A stretch of DNA of 64,000 bases from UBA5078 sp964538025 (GCA_964538025.1 CAZICZ010000006.1:1-64000); one strand, 5' to 3'; positions 1 through 9,265 are shown, counted from the stretch's first letter. The notes: generated by a model not told the origin, from the sequence alone. A program made the numbers and translations.

Positions 1-1
1 C

Positions 2-2257
2 AAGCCCACCTCGTCATTACGCCTTTTGACATTGACGGCGGGACGTGACGCGATCCTGCACTATTTTGAAAATACCTGGGGCCTGACGGAAAGCTTGTTC
101 TCGGCGCTGACCTGCGAGGAGGCCTATTACCGTCGCCCGTATCACAAGACGCGGCATCCGCTGATCTTCTATTACGCCCATCCGGTCACGTTTTACGTGA
201 ACAAGCTGCTGGTGGCAGGTGTGATTCAGGAGCCGGTCAATGCCCACTTTGAGGTGCTGTTTGAAACCGGTGTCGACGAGATGAGCTGGGATGATCTGCA
301 TGAGGGAGACCAGAACATTTGGCCGGCGCTGGAAGAGGTCATCGACTACCGCAGAACGGTCTACCACCTCGTGCGCTCCCTGATTAAAACTCACCCGGTA
401 TTTGATTCGCCCATCACCATGGACAGCCCGGCCTGGGCACTGGTCATGGCATTCGAGCACGAGAGGATCCATCTGGAAACCTCCAGTGTGCTCATGCGGG
501 AACTGCCGCCCCACTTGCTCAGAACGCCCGAAAAGTGGCCGAAGGTGTTATTGCGGGATGCATCTCAGCCAAATTCCTGCCCCGTTCCCGGTGTGCATTT
601 TCCCGCCGAAAATCCCATGGTGCAGGTACCTGCGTGCCGCGTGCGACTCGGGAAACCGCGCGGCTGGCCGAGCTTCGGCTGGGACAATGAGTACGGGGAG
701 GACTCGCGTCAGACGGCGGCCTTCAAGGCGAGCTCGCGCCTGATCAGCAATGGGGAATTCTACGAGTTCGTTGCCAGCGGCGCCTATCTGGATGACCGCT
801 ACTGGAGCGATGCGGGGCAGCGCTGGCGTCGTTTCCGCAACACGCGCTGGCCCACCTTCTGGGTTCAGGATGGTCCCGTGGGTTCCCACCGTTACAAACT
901 GCGCACCACCTTCAGTGTCGAGGACATGCAATGGGACTGGCCGGTTGTCGCCAATTATTACGAAGCGAAGGCGTATTGCGCCTGGCGGACAGAGCGCGAC
1001 GGTGCCAGTGTCCCGTACCGCCTGCTGCGTGAGCAGGAACATCTTGCCATAAGAGACCCCGCGCTGCAGGAGGCTGGAGACTGGACCCCCGGCAATCAAC
1101 GCCTTCTGGATCTCGATCGCGTGATGGTTGATGAGGCCGAGCTGGCCTGCGCTTACGAGGTCAACAACAATCTGCATTTTGGCAGTGAAAGCCCTGTGGA
1201 TCGCTTCGCTCCCAACAGTCGCGGTTTCCACGACGTCTTCGGAAATGTGTGGCAATGGTGTGAAGATACTTTCCATCCGCTGCCGGGCTTCCGCATTCAT
1301 CCCTATTACGTGGATTTCAGCACTCCCTGTTTCGACGATCAGCACCAGATGATTCTAGGGGGCTCCTTCATCAGCACCGGGGACGAAGCCAGCATCTGGT
1401 CACGTTTCCATTTCCGTCCGCATTTCTTCCAGCATGCCGGATTCCGTCTGGTACAGGGTGAGGAAAATGCACAGGAGCTGCAGGATCGCTACGAAACCGA
1501 CGCTCTGTTGAATCAGTACCTTTTATTCCACTATGGAACAGAAGAAGAAAACCGTGATACCGCCATCACGGCACGTGTCGGCCACCCTCGCGTCACCGAA
1601 TTCATTCCTGCCACCGTGGCGCTGGTGACCCGTTTTGCCACGCACTTTGAACGTGTGCTTGATCTTGGCTGTGCCGTCGGGCGCGCTAGCTTTGAACTGG
1701 CCCGGCATTTCGACGAGGTGGTGGGGCTGGATTACAGCCAGTCCTTCATTGATGCTGCGCGGGATCTGCAGCGACGCGGCGAGCGCCCTTATCTGCGCCA
1801 CGATACCGGCCGCTACAGCACTCCCCTGTGCGCGCGTGTCGAGCCGACGATTGACCGCGAGCGCGTGCACTTTGTCCGGGGAGATGCCGGCAATCTTAAG
1901 GAAACGACGCTGGCCTCCGGGTCCGCCCTGAAAGGTTTTGATGCTGCGCTGCTAAGCAATCTTCTGTGCCGTCTGCCGGACCCAGCGGCCTGCCTGCGGC
2001 AGTTTGTGGAAGACCCTCATCTGCTCAATCCCGGTGGAATTCTGGTGATCGTTTCCCCCAACAGTTGGATGCCGCAATACACCGACGAAGCGGCTTATCT
2101 GGACGGGGACACCAGTGAGACCGCGCTTGCACACCTTGCTCGCCATCTGCCGGGGTTCCGTCGGGTGCATGAGGGCGATCTCCCCTTCATGATCCGGGAG
2201 CACCGGCGCAAGTATGAGTACATCGTCAGTCAGGTCTCGGTATGGCAGAAGCAGTAA
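2..2257 (+). CDS. ovoA: Ovothiol biosynthesis protein OvoA (5-histidylcysteine sulfoxide synthase fused to methyltransferase), 5' partial
   Basis: OvoA is a non-haem iron enzyme that joins cysteine and histidine into 5-histidylcysteine sulfoxide; its C-terminal domain methylates the imidazole in ovothiol synthesis. The frame is open to the first codon of the window and the earliest internal start is a TTG at 26 with no ribosome binding site, so the true start lies just upstream. Counting from that TTG, an N-terminal DinB-like domain carries the iron-binding HX3HXE motif (H145, H149, E151). A central sulfatase-modifying/FGE-like domain follows, and a SAM methyltransferase domain begins near residue 544 (VLDLGCAVGRA). 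The three-domain layout and about 740 residues match full-length OvoA rather than EgtB. The next gene starts 16 bases inside it, which indicates an operon. Confidence 0.93.
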   Translation, partial: KPTSSLRLLTLTAGRDAILHYFENTWGLTESLFSALTCEEAYYRRPYHKTRHPLIFYYAHPVTFYVNKLLVAGVIQEPVNAHFEVLFETGVDEMSWDDLHEGDQNIWPALEEVIDYRRTVYHLVRSLIKTHPVFDSPITMDSPAWALVMAFEHERIHLETSSVLMRELPPHLLRTPEKWPKVLLRDASQPNSCPVPGVHFPAENPMVQVPACRVRLGKPRGWPSFGWDNEYGEDSRQTAAFKASSRLISNGEFYEFVASGAYLDDRYWSDAGQRWRRFRNTRWPTFWVQDGPVGSHRYKLRTTFSVEDMQWDWPVVANYYEAKAYCAWRTERDGASVPYRLLREQEHLAIRDPALQEAGDWTPGNQRLLDLDRVMVDEAELACAYEVNNNLHFGSESPVDRFAPNSRGFHDVFGNVWQWCEDTFHPLPGFRIHPYYVDFSTPCFDDQHQMILGGSFISTGDEASIWSRFHFRPHFFQHAGFRLVQGEENAQELQDRYETDALLNQYLLFHYGTEEENRDTAITARVGHPRVTEFIPATVALVTRFATHFERVLDLGCAVGRASFELARHFDEVVGLDYSQSFIDAARDLQRRGERPYLRHDTGRYSTPLCARVEPTIDRERVHFVRGDAGNLKETTLASGSALKGFDAALLSNLLCRLPDPAACLRQFVEDPHLLNPGGILVIVSPNSWMPQYTDEAAYLDGDTSETALAHLARHLPGFRRVHEGDLPFMIREHRRKYEYIVSQVSVWQKQ

Positions 2258-2772
2258 GAGCGGCCCTGTTTGAGACTCCCCGACTTTATGCCAGAGCGCT
2301 CGACGAAGGCGATCTGCAGGAGATGCTCACGGTATATGGCGACCAGGAAGCGATGGTGTGGGTGGGCGATGGAGACGTGCTGTCTCCCGATGAGGCGGTC
2401 GCATGGATCGCCAAGACGCAGAACAACTACCAGGTGCGAGGCTACGGGATGACCGCCATCGTGCTGCACAAGACCCACGAAGTCGTTGGCTTTTGTGGCC
2501 TTGTGCATCCGGATGGTCAGCCGGAGGTCGAGATCAAGTATGCGTTCAAACGCGCCTTCTGGGGGCAGGGGCTTGCCACCGAAACAGTTGTCGCCATGGT
2601 GGCATACGGCGTGCGTTGCTTCGACATGGCCTATATCATGGCCACCACCGCCCCCGAGAATGCCGCGTCCCACCGGGTTCTGCTGAAGTCGGGATTTCAG
2701 TGGGGGCCTTTGGTGGATGATCCTGACGGCAGTAAAACACAGGTGCTGGAATGGCACAGGAGGCAGTCCTAG
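2242..2772 (+). CDS. GNAT family N-acetyltransferase (RimJ/RimL-like)
   Basis: This 176-residue protein fits the acetyl-CoA-dependent GNAT fold of the RimJ/RimL type. It opens with a substrate-loop strand of the type 'ETPRLYARAL', has a GFCGLV strand, and then the cofactor-binding region around YAFKRAFWGQGLATE (residues ~97–111), where the Q/G-x-G-x-A/T pyrophosphate loop sits. The ATG lies 16 bases before the ovoA stop, so translation is probably coupled. The last base of its TAG is the first base of the GTG of the next gene. The acceptor substrate cannot be read from the sequence. Its place in an ovothiol operon makes a small-molecule thiol or amino acid plausible, but that is inference. 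Confidence 0.9.
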   Translation: MAEAVRAALFETPRLYARALDEGDLQEMLTVYGDQEAMVWVGDGDVLSPDEAVAWIAKTQNNYQVRGYGMTAIVLHKTHEVVGFCGLVHPDGQPEVEIKYAFKRAFWGQGLATETVVAMVAYGVRCFDMAYIMATTAPENAASHRVLLKSGFQWGPLVDDPDGSKTQVLEWHRRQS

Positions 2773-3644
2773 TGAAGACCCTGCGAACACTTTCGTTGGT
2801 GCTGGCCACGACAATCAGTCCGGCGCTCTGGGCGGCCTGCGCGCCTGAGGGCATGCAAATTCAGGTGCTGGGCTCCGGTGGGCCGGCGGATTCCGCCGGG
2901 CGCGCCTCCACCAGCTATTTGGTCTGGATTGACGGGGTTAACCGTGTTTTGGTGGATGCCGGCAGTGGGTCCAAGAAGCCCTTTTACCAAGCCGGTGCCA
3001 CGCTGGCGGACATCGACCTGATTGCTCTGAGCCATTTCCATCCCGATCATGCCGCAGAGTTCCCTGCCCTCTTGTGGCCGGCGGGCGGGCAATTCGCCGT
3101 GAGCGGGCCGGCAGGCGCCGCCGGGTTTCCCTCGGTGCAGGAGTTTGTGCAGCAGATGACGGGGCCAGAGGGAGTCTTTGCCGTACTCAATGACCGTGTG
3201 CAGTTCGCCGTAACGCAAGTGGACCCGACAGCCTCCCAAACGCAAACGGTCTGGGACCAGGAGGGCATTCTGGTCAGCGCCAGAGGCGTGCCCCATGGCA
3301 ATGTGCCGACACTGGCATACCGGGTGGAATTCGGTGGCAAGCAGGTGGTTTTCACCAGCGACCAGACGGGCACCGATGCGAGCTTTGACCGTTTCATCGC
3401 CGGTGTCGATCTGCTGGTGATTCACCTCGGAGCGGGCGAAAACGCCGCTGGTGCCATCGCCAACCTGCATGCCACACCGTCGGTCTGGGGACAGATGGCG
3501 CAGCGGGCGGCGGTAGGCAAAGTGCTTGTCAGCCACATTTCCACCTCTTCCGCGCAGGAGCTGGCGGACAGCGTGGCGATCATTGCGCAGCATTACTCAG
3601 GAGAAATTCTGGTCGGGGAGGACTTGCAGTGCGTTGCCTTGTGA
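2772..3644 (+). CDS. Secreted metallo-beta-lactamase-fold hydrolase
   Basis: A 290-residue MBL-fold protein. GTG at 2772 is preferred because AGGAGG (2758–2763) stands 8 bases before it; an in-frame ATG at 2751 has no such site. From this start residues 1–21 form a clean signal peptide ending LWA-A, so the product is probably periplasmic. The zinc motif is H88-F-H90-P-D92-H93, with further candidate ligands in the GVPHGNVP segment, at D in TSDQTG and at H in LVSHIS. The layout resembles AtsA/RNase Z-like small-molecule hydrolases more than true beta-lactamases. The start overlaps the GNAT stop by one base, so it is the third gene of the ovoA operon. The substrate is unknown. Confidence 0.88.
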   Translation: MKTLRTLSLVLATTISPALWAACAPEGMQIQVLGSGGPADSAGRASTSYLVWIDGVNRVLVDAGSGSKKPFYQAGATLADIDLIALSHFHPDHAAEFPALLWPAGGQFAVSGPAGAAGFPSVQEFVQQMTGPEGVFAVLNDRVQFAVTQVDPTASQTQTVWDQEGILVSARGVPHGNVPTLAYRVEFGGKQVVFTSDQTGTDASFDRFIAGVDLLVIHLGAGENAAGAIANLHATPSVWGQMAQRAAVGKVLVSHISTSSAQELADSVAIIAQHYSGEILVGEDLQCVAL

Positions 3645-3675
3645 ACCTGATCAGACAACAGTGCGGGAGACCTGT

Positions 3676-4026
3676 ATGGCGTGGCTGATCACCAAATACC
3701 TGCTGACGGCGGCAGTGGTGGTGCTGGTATCCGAGGTCGCCAAGCGCAGCGACAAACTCGGCAGCCTGGTGGCGGCACTGCCTATGGTCACGGTGCTGGC
3801 TCTGATCTGGCTGTATCTCGAGAATCAATCCCAGGAAAAAATTGCCAATCATGCCTGGTACACCTTCTGGTATGTGTTGCCGACACTGCCGATGTTTCTG
3901 GTCTTCCCCGCCCTGCTGCCCCGTCTGGGGTTCTGGGCCACACTGGCGGCCTGCGTGCTCTTGACGGCCGTTTGTTTTGCCCTGTTTGCCCGTCTGATGC
4001 GACAGTTCGGCATCCTCCTGCTGTAG
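3676..4026 (+). CDS. DUF3147 family inner-membrane protein
   Basis: A 116-residue very hydrophobic protein with about four membrane segments (residues ~5–22, 32–48, 62–80 and 85–112). It resembles the small DUF3147 proteins of Pseudomonas, which share a conserved start of the type 'WL(I/V)TKYL' and an internal 'LVAALP' segment. The ATG at 3676 is preceded by GGGAG about 8 bases upstream; a longer frame upstream is only the shadow of the preceding gene. It follows the MBL gene by 31 bases and probably belongs to the same transcript. No function is known for the family. Confidence 0.85.
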   Translation: MAWLITKYLLTAAVVVLVSEVAKRSDKLGSLVAALPMVTVLALIWLYLENQSQEKIANHAWYTFWYVLPTLPMFLVFPALLPRLGFWATLAACVLLTAVCFALFARLMRQFGILLL

Positions 4027-4030
4027 AGGA

Positions 4031-4059
4031 TTGACGCCACCGCGCCGGCACACTACTGT
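4031..4059 (+). promoter_or_regulatory. Sigma-70 promoter of dnaE2
   Basis: TTGACG (4031–4036) and TACTGT (4054–4059) are separated by exactly 17 bases. The -10 element is embedded in the LexA box that follows, so repressor binding would occlude it. A start of transcription near 4066 leaves a leader of about 20 bases before the ATG at 4086. Confidence 0.65.
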
Positions 4060-4071
4060 ATATATAAACAG
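4056..4071 (+). promoter_or_regulatory. LexA (SOS) box of dnaE2
   Basis: CTGTATATATAAACAG fits the gammaproteobacterial LexA consensus CTG-N10-CAG with the preferred AT-rich centre and is flanked by TA on its left. It covers the -10 region of dnaE2 and ends 14 bases before the chosen ATG. Confidence 0.93.
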
Positions 4072-4085
4072 GCGTGTCGGTGCTC

Positions 4086-7000
4086 ATGAATCTCCCTTCC
4101 TATGCCGAGCTGCATTGTCTCAGCCATTATTCCTTCCTGCAGGGTGCCTCTTCGCCACAAGAGCTGGTCGAGACGGCCTGCGCGCTGGGCTACACCGCGC
4201 TGGCCATCACGGATGAATGCTCCCTGTCCGGCGTGGTGAGAGCCCATGTCGCCGCCCGTGGCACGTCCCTGCACCTGTTGATCGGCAGTCGCTTTGTGCT
4301 CGAGGACGGTCTGTGTTTTGTCCTGTTGGCCCGCAGTCGCCATGGCTATGGGCAAATGTCCCAGCTGATCACCAGCGGGCGCCGCGCTGCGACCAAGGGA
4401 TCCTACACACTCGACCGCAGCACTGTGGAACGCCATCCTCTGGACGAGTGTCTGGCCCTGTGGATTCCGCCCAAGGGGACGTTGCCACAGGAGCAGGTGC
4501 TCTGGCTGGACGCGCAGCTGCCCGGCAGAACGTGGATTGCCGCCGAACTGCTGCTGCAGGGCGGTGACAAGCGGCGTTTGGATCAGCTGCTTGCGCTGGG
4601 GCAGCGTCTGGGGCTCCCGGTGACGGCCAGCGGGGCGGTGTGCATGCATGTGCCGGAGCGCAGCATGCTGCGTGACACGCTGACGGCCATCCGCCTTGGC
4701 AAAACGCTGCAAGAGCTTGGCAAGGCTGCTGCCTCTAATCGCGAGCAGCACCTGCGCCCCCGTGCTCGGCTGGCGAAGCTCTATCCCGCCACCCTGTTGG
4801 AGGAGTCAGTGAAAATTGCCGCGCTGTGCCGCTTTTCGCTGGAGGAGCTGCGCTACGAATACCCTCATGAACTGGTGCCGGTCGGGCATAGTGCCAGCAG
4901 CTGGCTGCGCGCCCTGAGTCTGAAAGGGATAGCAGAGCGTTGGCCGGAAGGTGCTCCGCCTGAGATTCTGCAACAGGTCGAAAAGGAGCTCGCGCTGATT
5001 GCCGAGCTGCGCTACGAGCATTTTTTCCTCACCGTACACGATGTCGTGGTCTTCGCCCGCAGCCGCGGGATTCTGTGCCAGGGCCGCGGGTCTGCGGCCA
5101 ATTCGGCTGTCTGCTATTGTCTGGGGATCACGGCAGTGAATCCGGTCAGCATGTCGCTTCTTTTTGAGCGATTTTTATCCAAAGAGCGCGATGAACCTCC
5201 GGACATCGACGTTGATTTTGAACATGAGCGTCGTGAGGAGGTCATTCAATACCTCTATCAGAAATACGGTCGGCATCGCGCGGCGCTGGCGGCAACGGTG
5301 ATCTGTTATCGCGCCCGCAGCGCCATCCGGGATGTCGCAGGGGCTTTGGGCATCGGGCCGCAGGAGACCGCCCTGCTCGCAAAAGCCGTGGACTGGTACG
5401 GTCAGCACATCGACGAGGATTTGGCGGCTTCCGGCGTGTCCCTGCCCCCCGAGCGCCTGCGCCTGTTCCGGGAGCTCACGGGGCAGTTGCTTGGTTTTCC
5501 CCGCCATCTCTCCCAGCACGTCGGAGGATTCGTGATCAGTCAGGGACCGCTCGCCGAGCTGGTTCCCGTCGAGAATGCCGCCATGGCGGACAGAACGGTC
5601 ATTCAGTGGGAAAAGGATGATCTCGAGGCGCTGGGACTTCTGAAGGTCGATGTGCTGGCGCTGGGCATGCTCAGTGCCATTCGCAAGGCAATCGACCTGA
5701 TCAACCGGTCCCCGCAGGCAGCACCGGACCGGCCACTGGCCCTGCATACGATTCCCGTGGAAGACCCGCAGGTCTACGACATGATCTGTGCGGCCGATAC
5801 CGTGGGGGTTTTCCAGATCGAATCCCGTGCGCAGATGAGCATGCTGCCGCGGCTTCGTCCACGCCATTACTATGACCTGGTGATTCAGGTGGCGATCGTG
5901 CGACCTGGCCCCATTCAGGGCGACATGGTGCATCCCTATCTGGCCAGACGCCACGGCAAGGAAGCCATTGTGTACCCCAGTGAGCAGGTGCGAGACGTTC
6001 TTTCCCGCACACTCGGCGTGCCGATTTTCCAGGAGCAGGTAATGAAGATCGCGATTGTCGCCGCAGGTTTTACGGGCGGTGAAGCGGACCAGCTCCGGCG
6101 AGCGATGGCCGCGTGGAAAAAAAAGGGTGGACTGGAACCTTTCAGGGAGAAATTAACGAACGGGATGCGAGAACGCGGCTATTCTGAACAGTTCTGTGAA
6201 AAGATCTATAACCAGATCAAGGGCTTTGCAGACTATGGTTTTCCGGAATCCCATTCTGCCAGCTTTGCCCTGCTGGCGTATGTGTCCTCGTGGCTCAAGT
6301 ATCATTACCCCGCCCATTTTTGTTGTGCACTTCTTAACAGCCAGCCTATGGGGTTCTATGCGCCTGCACAGCTGGTGCAGGATGTCAGGAAGCATGGTGT
6401 GACGGTGTTGCCGGTTGATGTGAACCACAGCGAATGGGATAGCACGCTCGTGTATGCCGGGGACACCGCCCCGCCCGCGTTGCGTCTTGGTTTGCGGATG
6501 GTGAAGGGGCTGACGAGGGACGGGGCGCAGCGCCTGTGTGCTGCTCGGCAGAGCGGGCCTTTTGCCAGTGTGCAGGGGCTTGTCGAGCGTGCTGCCTTGC
6601 AGGCAGGTGATCGCGAGTGTCTTGCCGCGGCGGATGCCCTGCGCCCGCTCTCGCGTGATCGTTATCGCGCCTTCTGGGATGTGGCCGGAGTTGAGTCGCC
6701 ATTGCCTTTATGGGCTGGGACATCGGAGTGGCCGCAGGCGCCACAGGTGGTGAGTCTGTTACCCAAACCCACCGAAGCCCAGGACATTCTCGCGGATTAC
6801 AACAGCGTTGGCCTGAGCCTGCGGCGTCATCCACTTGCCTTGTTGCGTGATCACTTGCGCGACTACCGGGTGTCCGTGGCAGCGCAGCTGCCAGCGCTGC
6901 GCAGTGAGACGGCTGTGAAAGTGGCCGGCATTGTCACCTCACGACAACGGCCGCAAACGGCGTCGGGGGTCACCTTCATGACGCTGGAGGACGAAACGGG

Positions 7001-7190
7001 CTTTCTCAATGTGGTTGTCTGGCCCGCTGTGGCGGCTTCCCACGGGAGGATCGTGCGTGAGGCCAGCTTGCTGGGGGTCTCCGGGAAGGTGCAGATCAGC
7101 GAGGGGGTGGTGCATGTGATTGCGACGAGGCTGGTGGATTTGAGCCACTGGTTACCGGCGATGCAGACACGTTCGCGCGATTTCTGTTAA
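4086..7190 (+). CDS. dnaE2: Error-prone DNA polymerase III alpha subunit DnaE2 (ImuC)
   Basis: The catalytic subunit of the SOS-induced mutasome, carrying out translesion synthesis with ImuA and ImuB at the beta clamp. From the ATG at 4086 it has 1034 residues, the usual DnaE2 length. The order is PHP domain (start ~YAELHCLSHYSF), palm with the acidic triad in PDIDVDF (D373, D375, D377), fingers, helix-hairpin-helix region, and a C-terminal OB fold (VAGIVTSRQRP…FMTLEDE). A GTG at 4074 is possible but touches the LexA box; the ATG gives a normal leader. The stop overlaps the stop of imuB on the other strand by four bases (TTAA), so the two SOS transcripts converge. Regulation by LexA is supported by the upstream box. 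Confidence 0.96.
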   Translation: MNLPSYAELHCLSHYSFLQGASSPQELVETACALGYTALAITDECSLSGVVRAHVAARGTSLHLLIGSRFVLEDGLCFVLLARSRHGYGQMSQLITSGRRAATKGSYTLDRSTVERHPLDECLALWIPPKGTLPQEQVLWLDAQLPGRTWIAAELLLQGGDKRRLDQLLALGQRLGLPVTASGAVCMHVPERSMLRDTLTAIRLGKTLQELGKAAASNREQHLRPRARLAKLYPATLLEESVKIAALCRFSLEELRYEYPHELVPVGHSASSWLRALSLKGIAERWPEGAPPEILQQVEKELALIAELRYEHFFLTVHDVVVFARSRGILCQGRGSAANSAVCYCLGITAVNPVSMSLLFERFLSKERDEPPDIDVDFEHERREEVIQYLYQKYGRHRAALAATVICYRARSAIRDVAGALGIGPQETALLAKAVDWYGQHIDEDLAASGVSLPPERLRLFRELTGQLLGFPRHLSQHVGGFVISQGPLAELVPVENAAMADRTVIQWEKDDLEALGLLKVDVLALGMLSAIRKAIDLINRSPQAAPDRPLALHTIPVEDPQVYDMICAADTVGVFQIESRAQMSMLPRLRPRHYYDLVIQVAIVRPGPIQGDMVHPYLARRHGKEAIVYPSEQVRDVLSRTLGVPIFQEQVMKIAIVAAGFTGGEADQLRRAMAAWKKKGGLEPFREKLTNGMRERGYSEQFCEKIYNQIKGFADYGFPESHSASFALLAYVSSWLKYHYPAHFCCALLNSQPMGFYAPAQLVQDVRKHGVTVLPVDVNHSEWDSTLVYAGDTAPPALRLGLRMVKGLTRDGAQRLCAARQSGPFASVQGLVERAALQAGDRECLAAADALRPLSRDRYRAFWDVAGVESPLPLWAGTSEWPQAPQVVSLLPKPTEAQDILADYNSVGLSLRRHPLALLRDHLRDYRVSVAAQLPALRSETAVKVAGIVTSRQRPQTASGVTFMTLEDETGFLNVVVWPAVAASHGRIVREASLLGVSGKVQISEGVVHVIATRLVDLSHWLPAMQTRSRDFC

Positions 7191-8617
7191 TCGAATATGC
7201 CATGCAAATACCAGGCGTCGTGCATCGCCCTCTCGCCTCGTTCACGAAAGACCCAGAGGTGCATGCCGTGGCGGTTGCGCGCGACATAGTAGTCACGGCA
7301 AATCGCCTCGCGTTCCCACCACTGAGTTTCGATGCGCTCCGGCCCGCTGAGCAGCCGCAGGCTGCCCTGATAGAACAGCTGTCCTTCCTCCACCGGGAGC
7401 GCGAGCGGGGCGGGCAGCAGCCAGCAGGGACGCTCCTGCGGGGACAAACCCGCCTGCACCGTTGCGGGCCGCTCCCCCAAAGGAAGGCTCACTCCGGCCT
7501 GCTCCGGGCAATGAGAGTCCTGACAGTGGAGGCTGCGCACCGCGGGGTTTCCCAGCCGCGCCTGCAGTTGCTCCAGCAAGGGCAGCAGGCTGTCGGCATT
7601 GTCCTGCGCCTCCCGTAGGGCGGCGGTAATGCCGCTAAGACTGTCTGTTCTGCCCACGAAGGCCTGCAAATCCGAGACGCTCAACCGCAGACCGGTGACG
7701 GCGGCGGGCAGCATGAGGGTGTTGACCCGGGTTTCCAGCAGGAGAAGAAGATGGCCGTGTTCACGGCTTGCCTGTCGCAGCTCCACAGAGACGCGCGTGC
7801 AGGGCAGCTTTTCATGCAGCAACTCCAGGATCAGCCGTGTGGTGGCGCTTTCCCGGATGAGCAGGAAGTGGCACAGCCGGGTCACCAACTGGGCAATCCC
7901 CGGCAGCAGGTGGTGCGTGTTGTCGATCCCGTATTCGTAGTCGAGGCGCTCCCGGAAAAGGGGCGGGGCCCGAAAAGGACGCACAGCGGATGGTGTCTTG
8001 CCAAGGCACTGTGAGAGTTGCTGAACAAACCCTTTGCCAAAACGTCGGCCCAGTTCTGGGGTGGGCAGGCGCCAGAGGTCGCGCAGTGAAAACAGCCCCA
8101 TATTCTGCAGCTGACGCAGCTGCCGGGGTGTCAGGGCCATGCGGTGCAGTGGCAGATGGCCGAGGGCGGCCCGCAAATCCTCCCGACGCTGCACCAGCAG
8201 ATTGCTGCCGGCGCTGGCCAGCAGAAGACTGGCGGCCGGAACGGGGCTGACTGCCTCGTGAAAGCGGACGGGCAAACCCCAGCGCTGCAACAGGGGCTCC
8301 AGGAGGGCGTGAACACGCCGGCGGAGGGGAGCGATGCCTCCAAAGTAGCGCAGAACACTGCCCGCCTCGAAGACGAGGCTGTCGGGGGCATGCAGGCTGA
8401 CGGTGGCACTGACGGCCTCCAGCACCTGAGCGATATGTTCTAAACGCGCCGCAGCAAGCCCCGGCGGGGAGGGCGGGAGGGTGAGTACAGGCAGGTGCAC
8501 TGCATACCACAGCGCGTTCTGCGTGCCGCTCACCGCCCGCTTGAGCCCCTCCCGCCTGCGGGGAAGGGCCGTGAGTCGGCGTCCCGAGGGGGCCCGCCTG
8601 AGGGGATGGCTGATCAT
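7187..8617 (-). CDS. imuB: ImuB, inactive Y-family polymerase homologue (SOS mutasome adaptor)
   Basis: ImuB is a catalytically dead DinB/UmuC-like protein that links ImuA and DnaE2 to the beta clamp. The ATG at 8617 overlaps the imuA stop as ATGA, the usual coupling. The 476-residue product has the typical ImuB middle (VSLHAPDSLVFEAGS…LRYFGG) and the hallmark C-terminal end DAWYLHGIFD. The N-terminal palm looks shortened: the LHLPxL-like strand (VHLPVLTL) is followed after only about 20 residues by the segment leading into VSLH, where relatives have a much longer insert. A basic tail of about 35 residues precedes it. No clear QLxLF-type clamp motif was found by eye. Confidence 0.92.
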   Translation of the reverse strand: MISHPLRRAPSGRRLTALPRRREGLKRAVSGTQNALWYAVHLPVLTLPPSPPGLAAARLEHIAQVLEAVSATVSLHAPDSLVFEAGSVLRYFGGIAPLRRRVHALLEPLLQRWGLPVRFHEAVSPVPAASLLLASAGSNLLVQRREDLRAALGHLPLHRMALTPRQLRQLQNMGLFSLRDLWRLPTPELGRRFGKGFVQQLSQCLGKTPSAVRPFRAPPLFRERLDYEYGIDNTHHLLPGIAQLVTRLCHFLLIRESATTRLILELLHEKLPCTRVSVELRQASREHGHLLLLLETRVNTLMLPAAVTGLRLSVSDLQAFVGRTDSLSGITAALREAQDNADSLLPLLEQLQARLGNPAVRSLHCQDSHCPEQAGVSLPLGERPATVQAGLSPQERPCWLLPAPLALPVEEGQLFYQGSLRLLSGPERIETQWWEREAICRDYYVARNRHGMHLWVFRERGERAMHDAWYLHGIFD

Positions 8618-9261
8618 GTCAGCCTCCTTGGCACGAGAATGCACCCGTGCTGATGGCTGCCTCGCGCCTTGAGGACGGTAAGAAGAAGGTTGTCGCCACT
8701 CACTTCCGCCCGCAATCGCAAAACGGAGGCAGAGTGCCGGAGCTGGCGCTGATGGAACACGATGCCAAGGGTGTGCCCAGTCACGGTAGCCAGTTGCAAG
8801 CGCCGGAGGTGCTTGCCCGTCACGTGTGCCGGCCAGGCGAGTACCAGTGTGCTGGCGGGAGTCTGCAGCGCCCGCTCGACAGTCCAGAGAAAATCCTTCA
8901 GGGGCGGGTTCACCAGAATCATGCGGCCGATGTCCACCCCGGCACTCGCCAGCGCGGGCGCATAGGGAATGCAGGGGGGCGATATCCATAAGGCGGATGA
9001 GCCCTGCGTACTCAGCCGACGGAGAAGGGGGAGCAGTAATTGCAGTTCTCCGGCACCCCACAGAGGCGTGATGATCTCCACCAGACCGTGGGGGGGCCAC
9101 CCCTTCCAGGGCAAGCTGGCGTCCAGTGCGGCAAAACCGGTCGAGTGGCCGGGAAGGAGGCCGGAGGGAGTTGCCGCCCTGTGCTCATGTTCGCTGCCGC
9201 GCCAGAGAAACCGCTGCTGCAGTAGCGAATTGAGGGAATCTGAAGGGGCAGGTATCGGCAT
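8614..9261 (-). CDS. imuA: ImuA, SulA/RecA-like SOS mutagenesis protein
   Basis: ImuA is a RecA-like, SulA-related protein that acts with ImuB and DnaE2 in induced mutagenesis. The 215-residue product contains the family start LNSLLQQRFLWRG and the following STGFAALDASLP…GLVEII region where a degenerate Walker site lies. The ATG at 9261 was chosen because the LexA box ends five bases upstream; a longer frame starting with GTG at 9330 would place the operator inside the coding region. No Shine-Dalgarno site fits the short gap, so the mRNA may be leaderless. It overlaps imuB by four bases. Confidence 0.92.
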   Translation of the reverse strand: MPIPAPSDSLNSLLQQRFLWRGSEHEHRAATPSGLLPGHSTGFAALDASLPWKGWPPHGLVEIITPLWGAGELQLLLPLLRRLSTQGSSALWISPPCIPYAPALASAGVDIGRMILVNPPLKDFLWTVERALQTPASTLVLAWPAHVTGKHLRRLQLATVTGHTLGIVFHQRQLRHSASVLRLRAEVSGDNLLLTVLKARGSHQHGCILVPRRLT

Positions 9262-9265
9262 GATA

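Noticed and set aside
8618..9100. N-terminal extension of imuB to 9100
   Set aside because: It would overlap imuA completely in another frame; the ATGA junction at 8614–8617 gives a normal coupled start.
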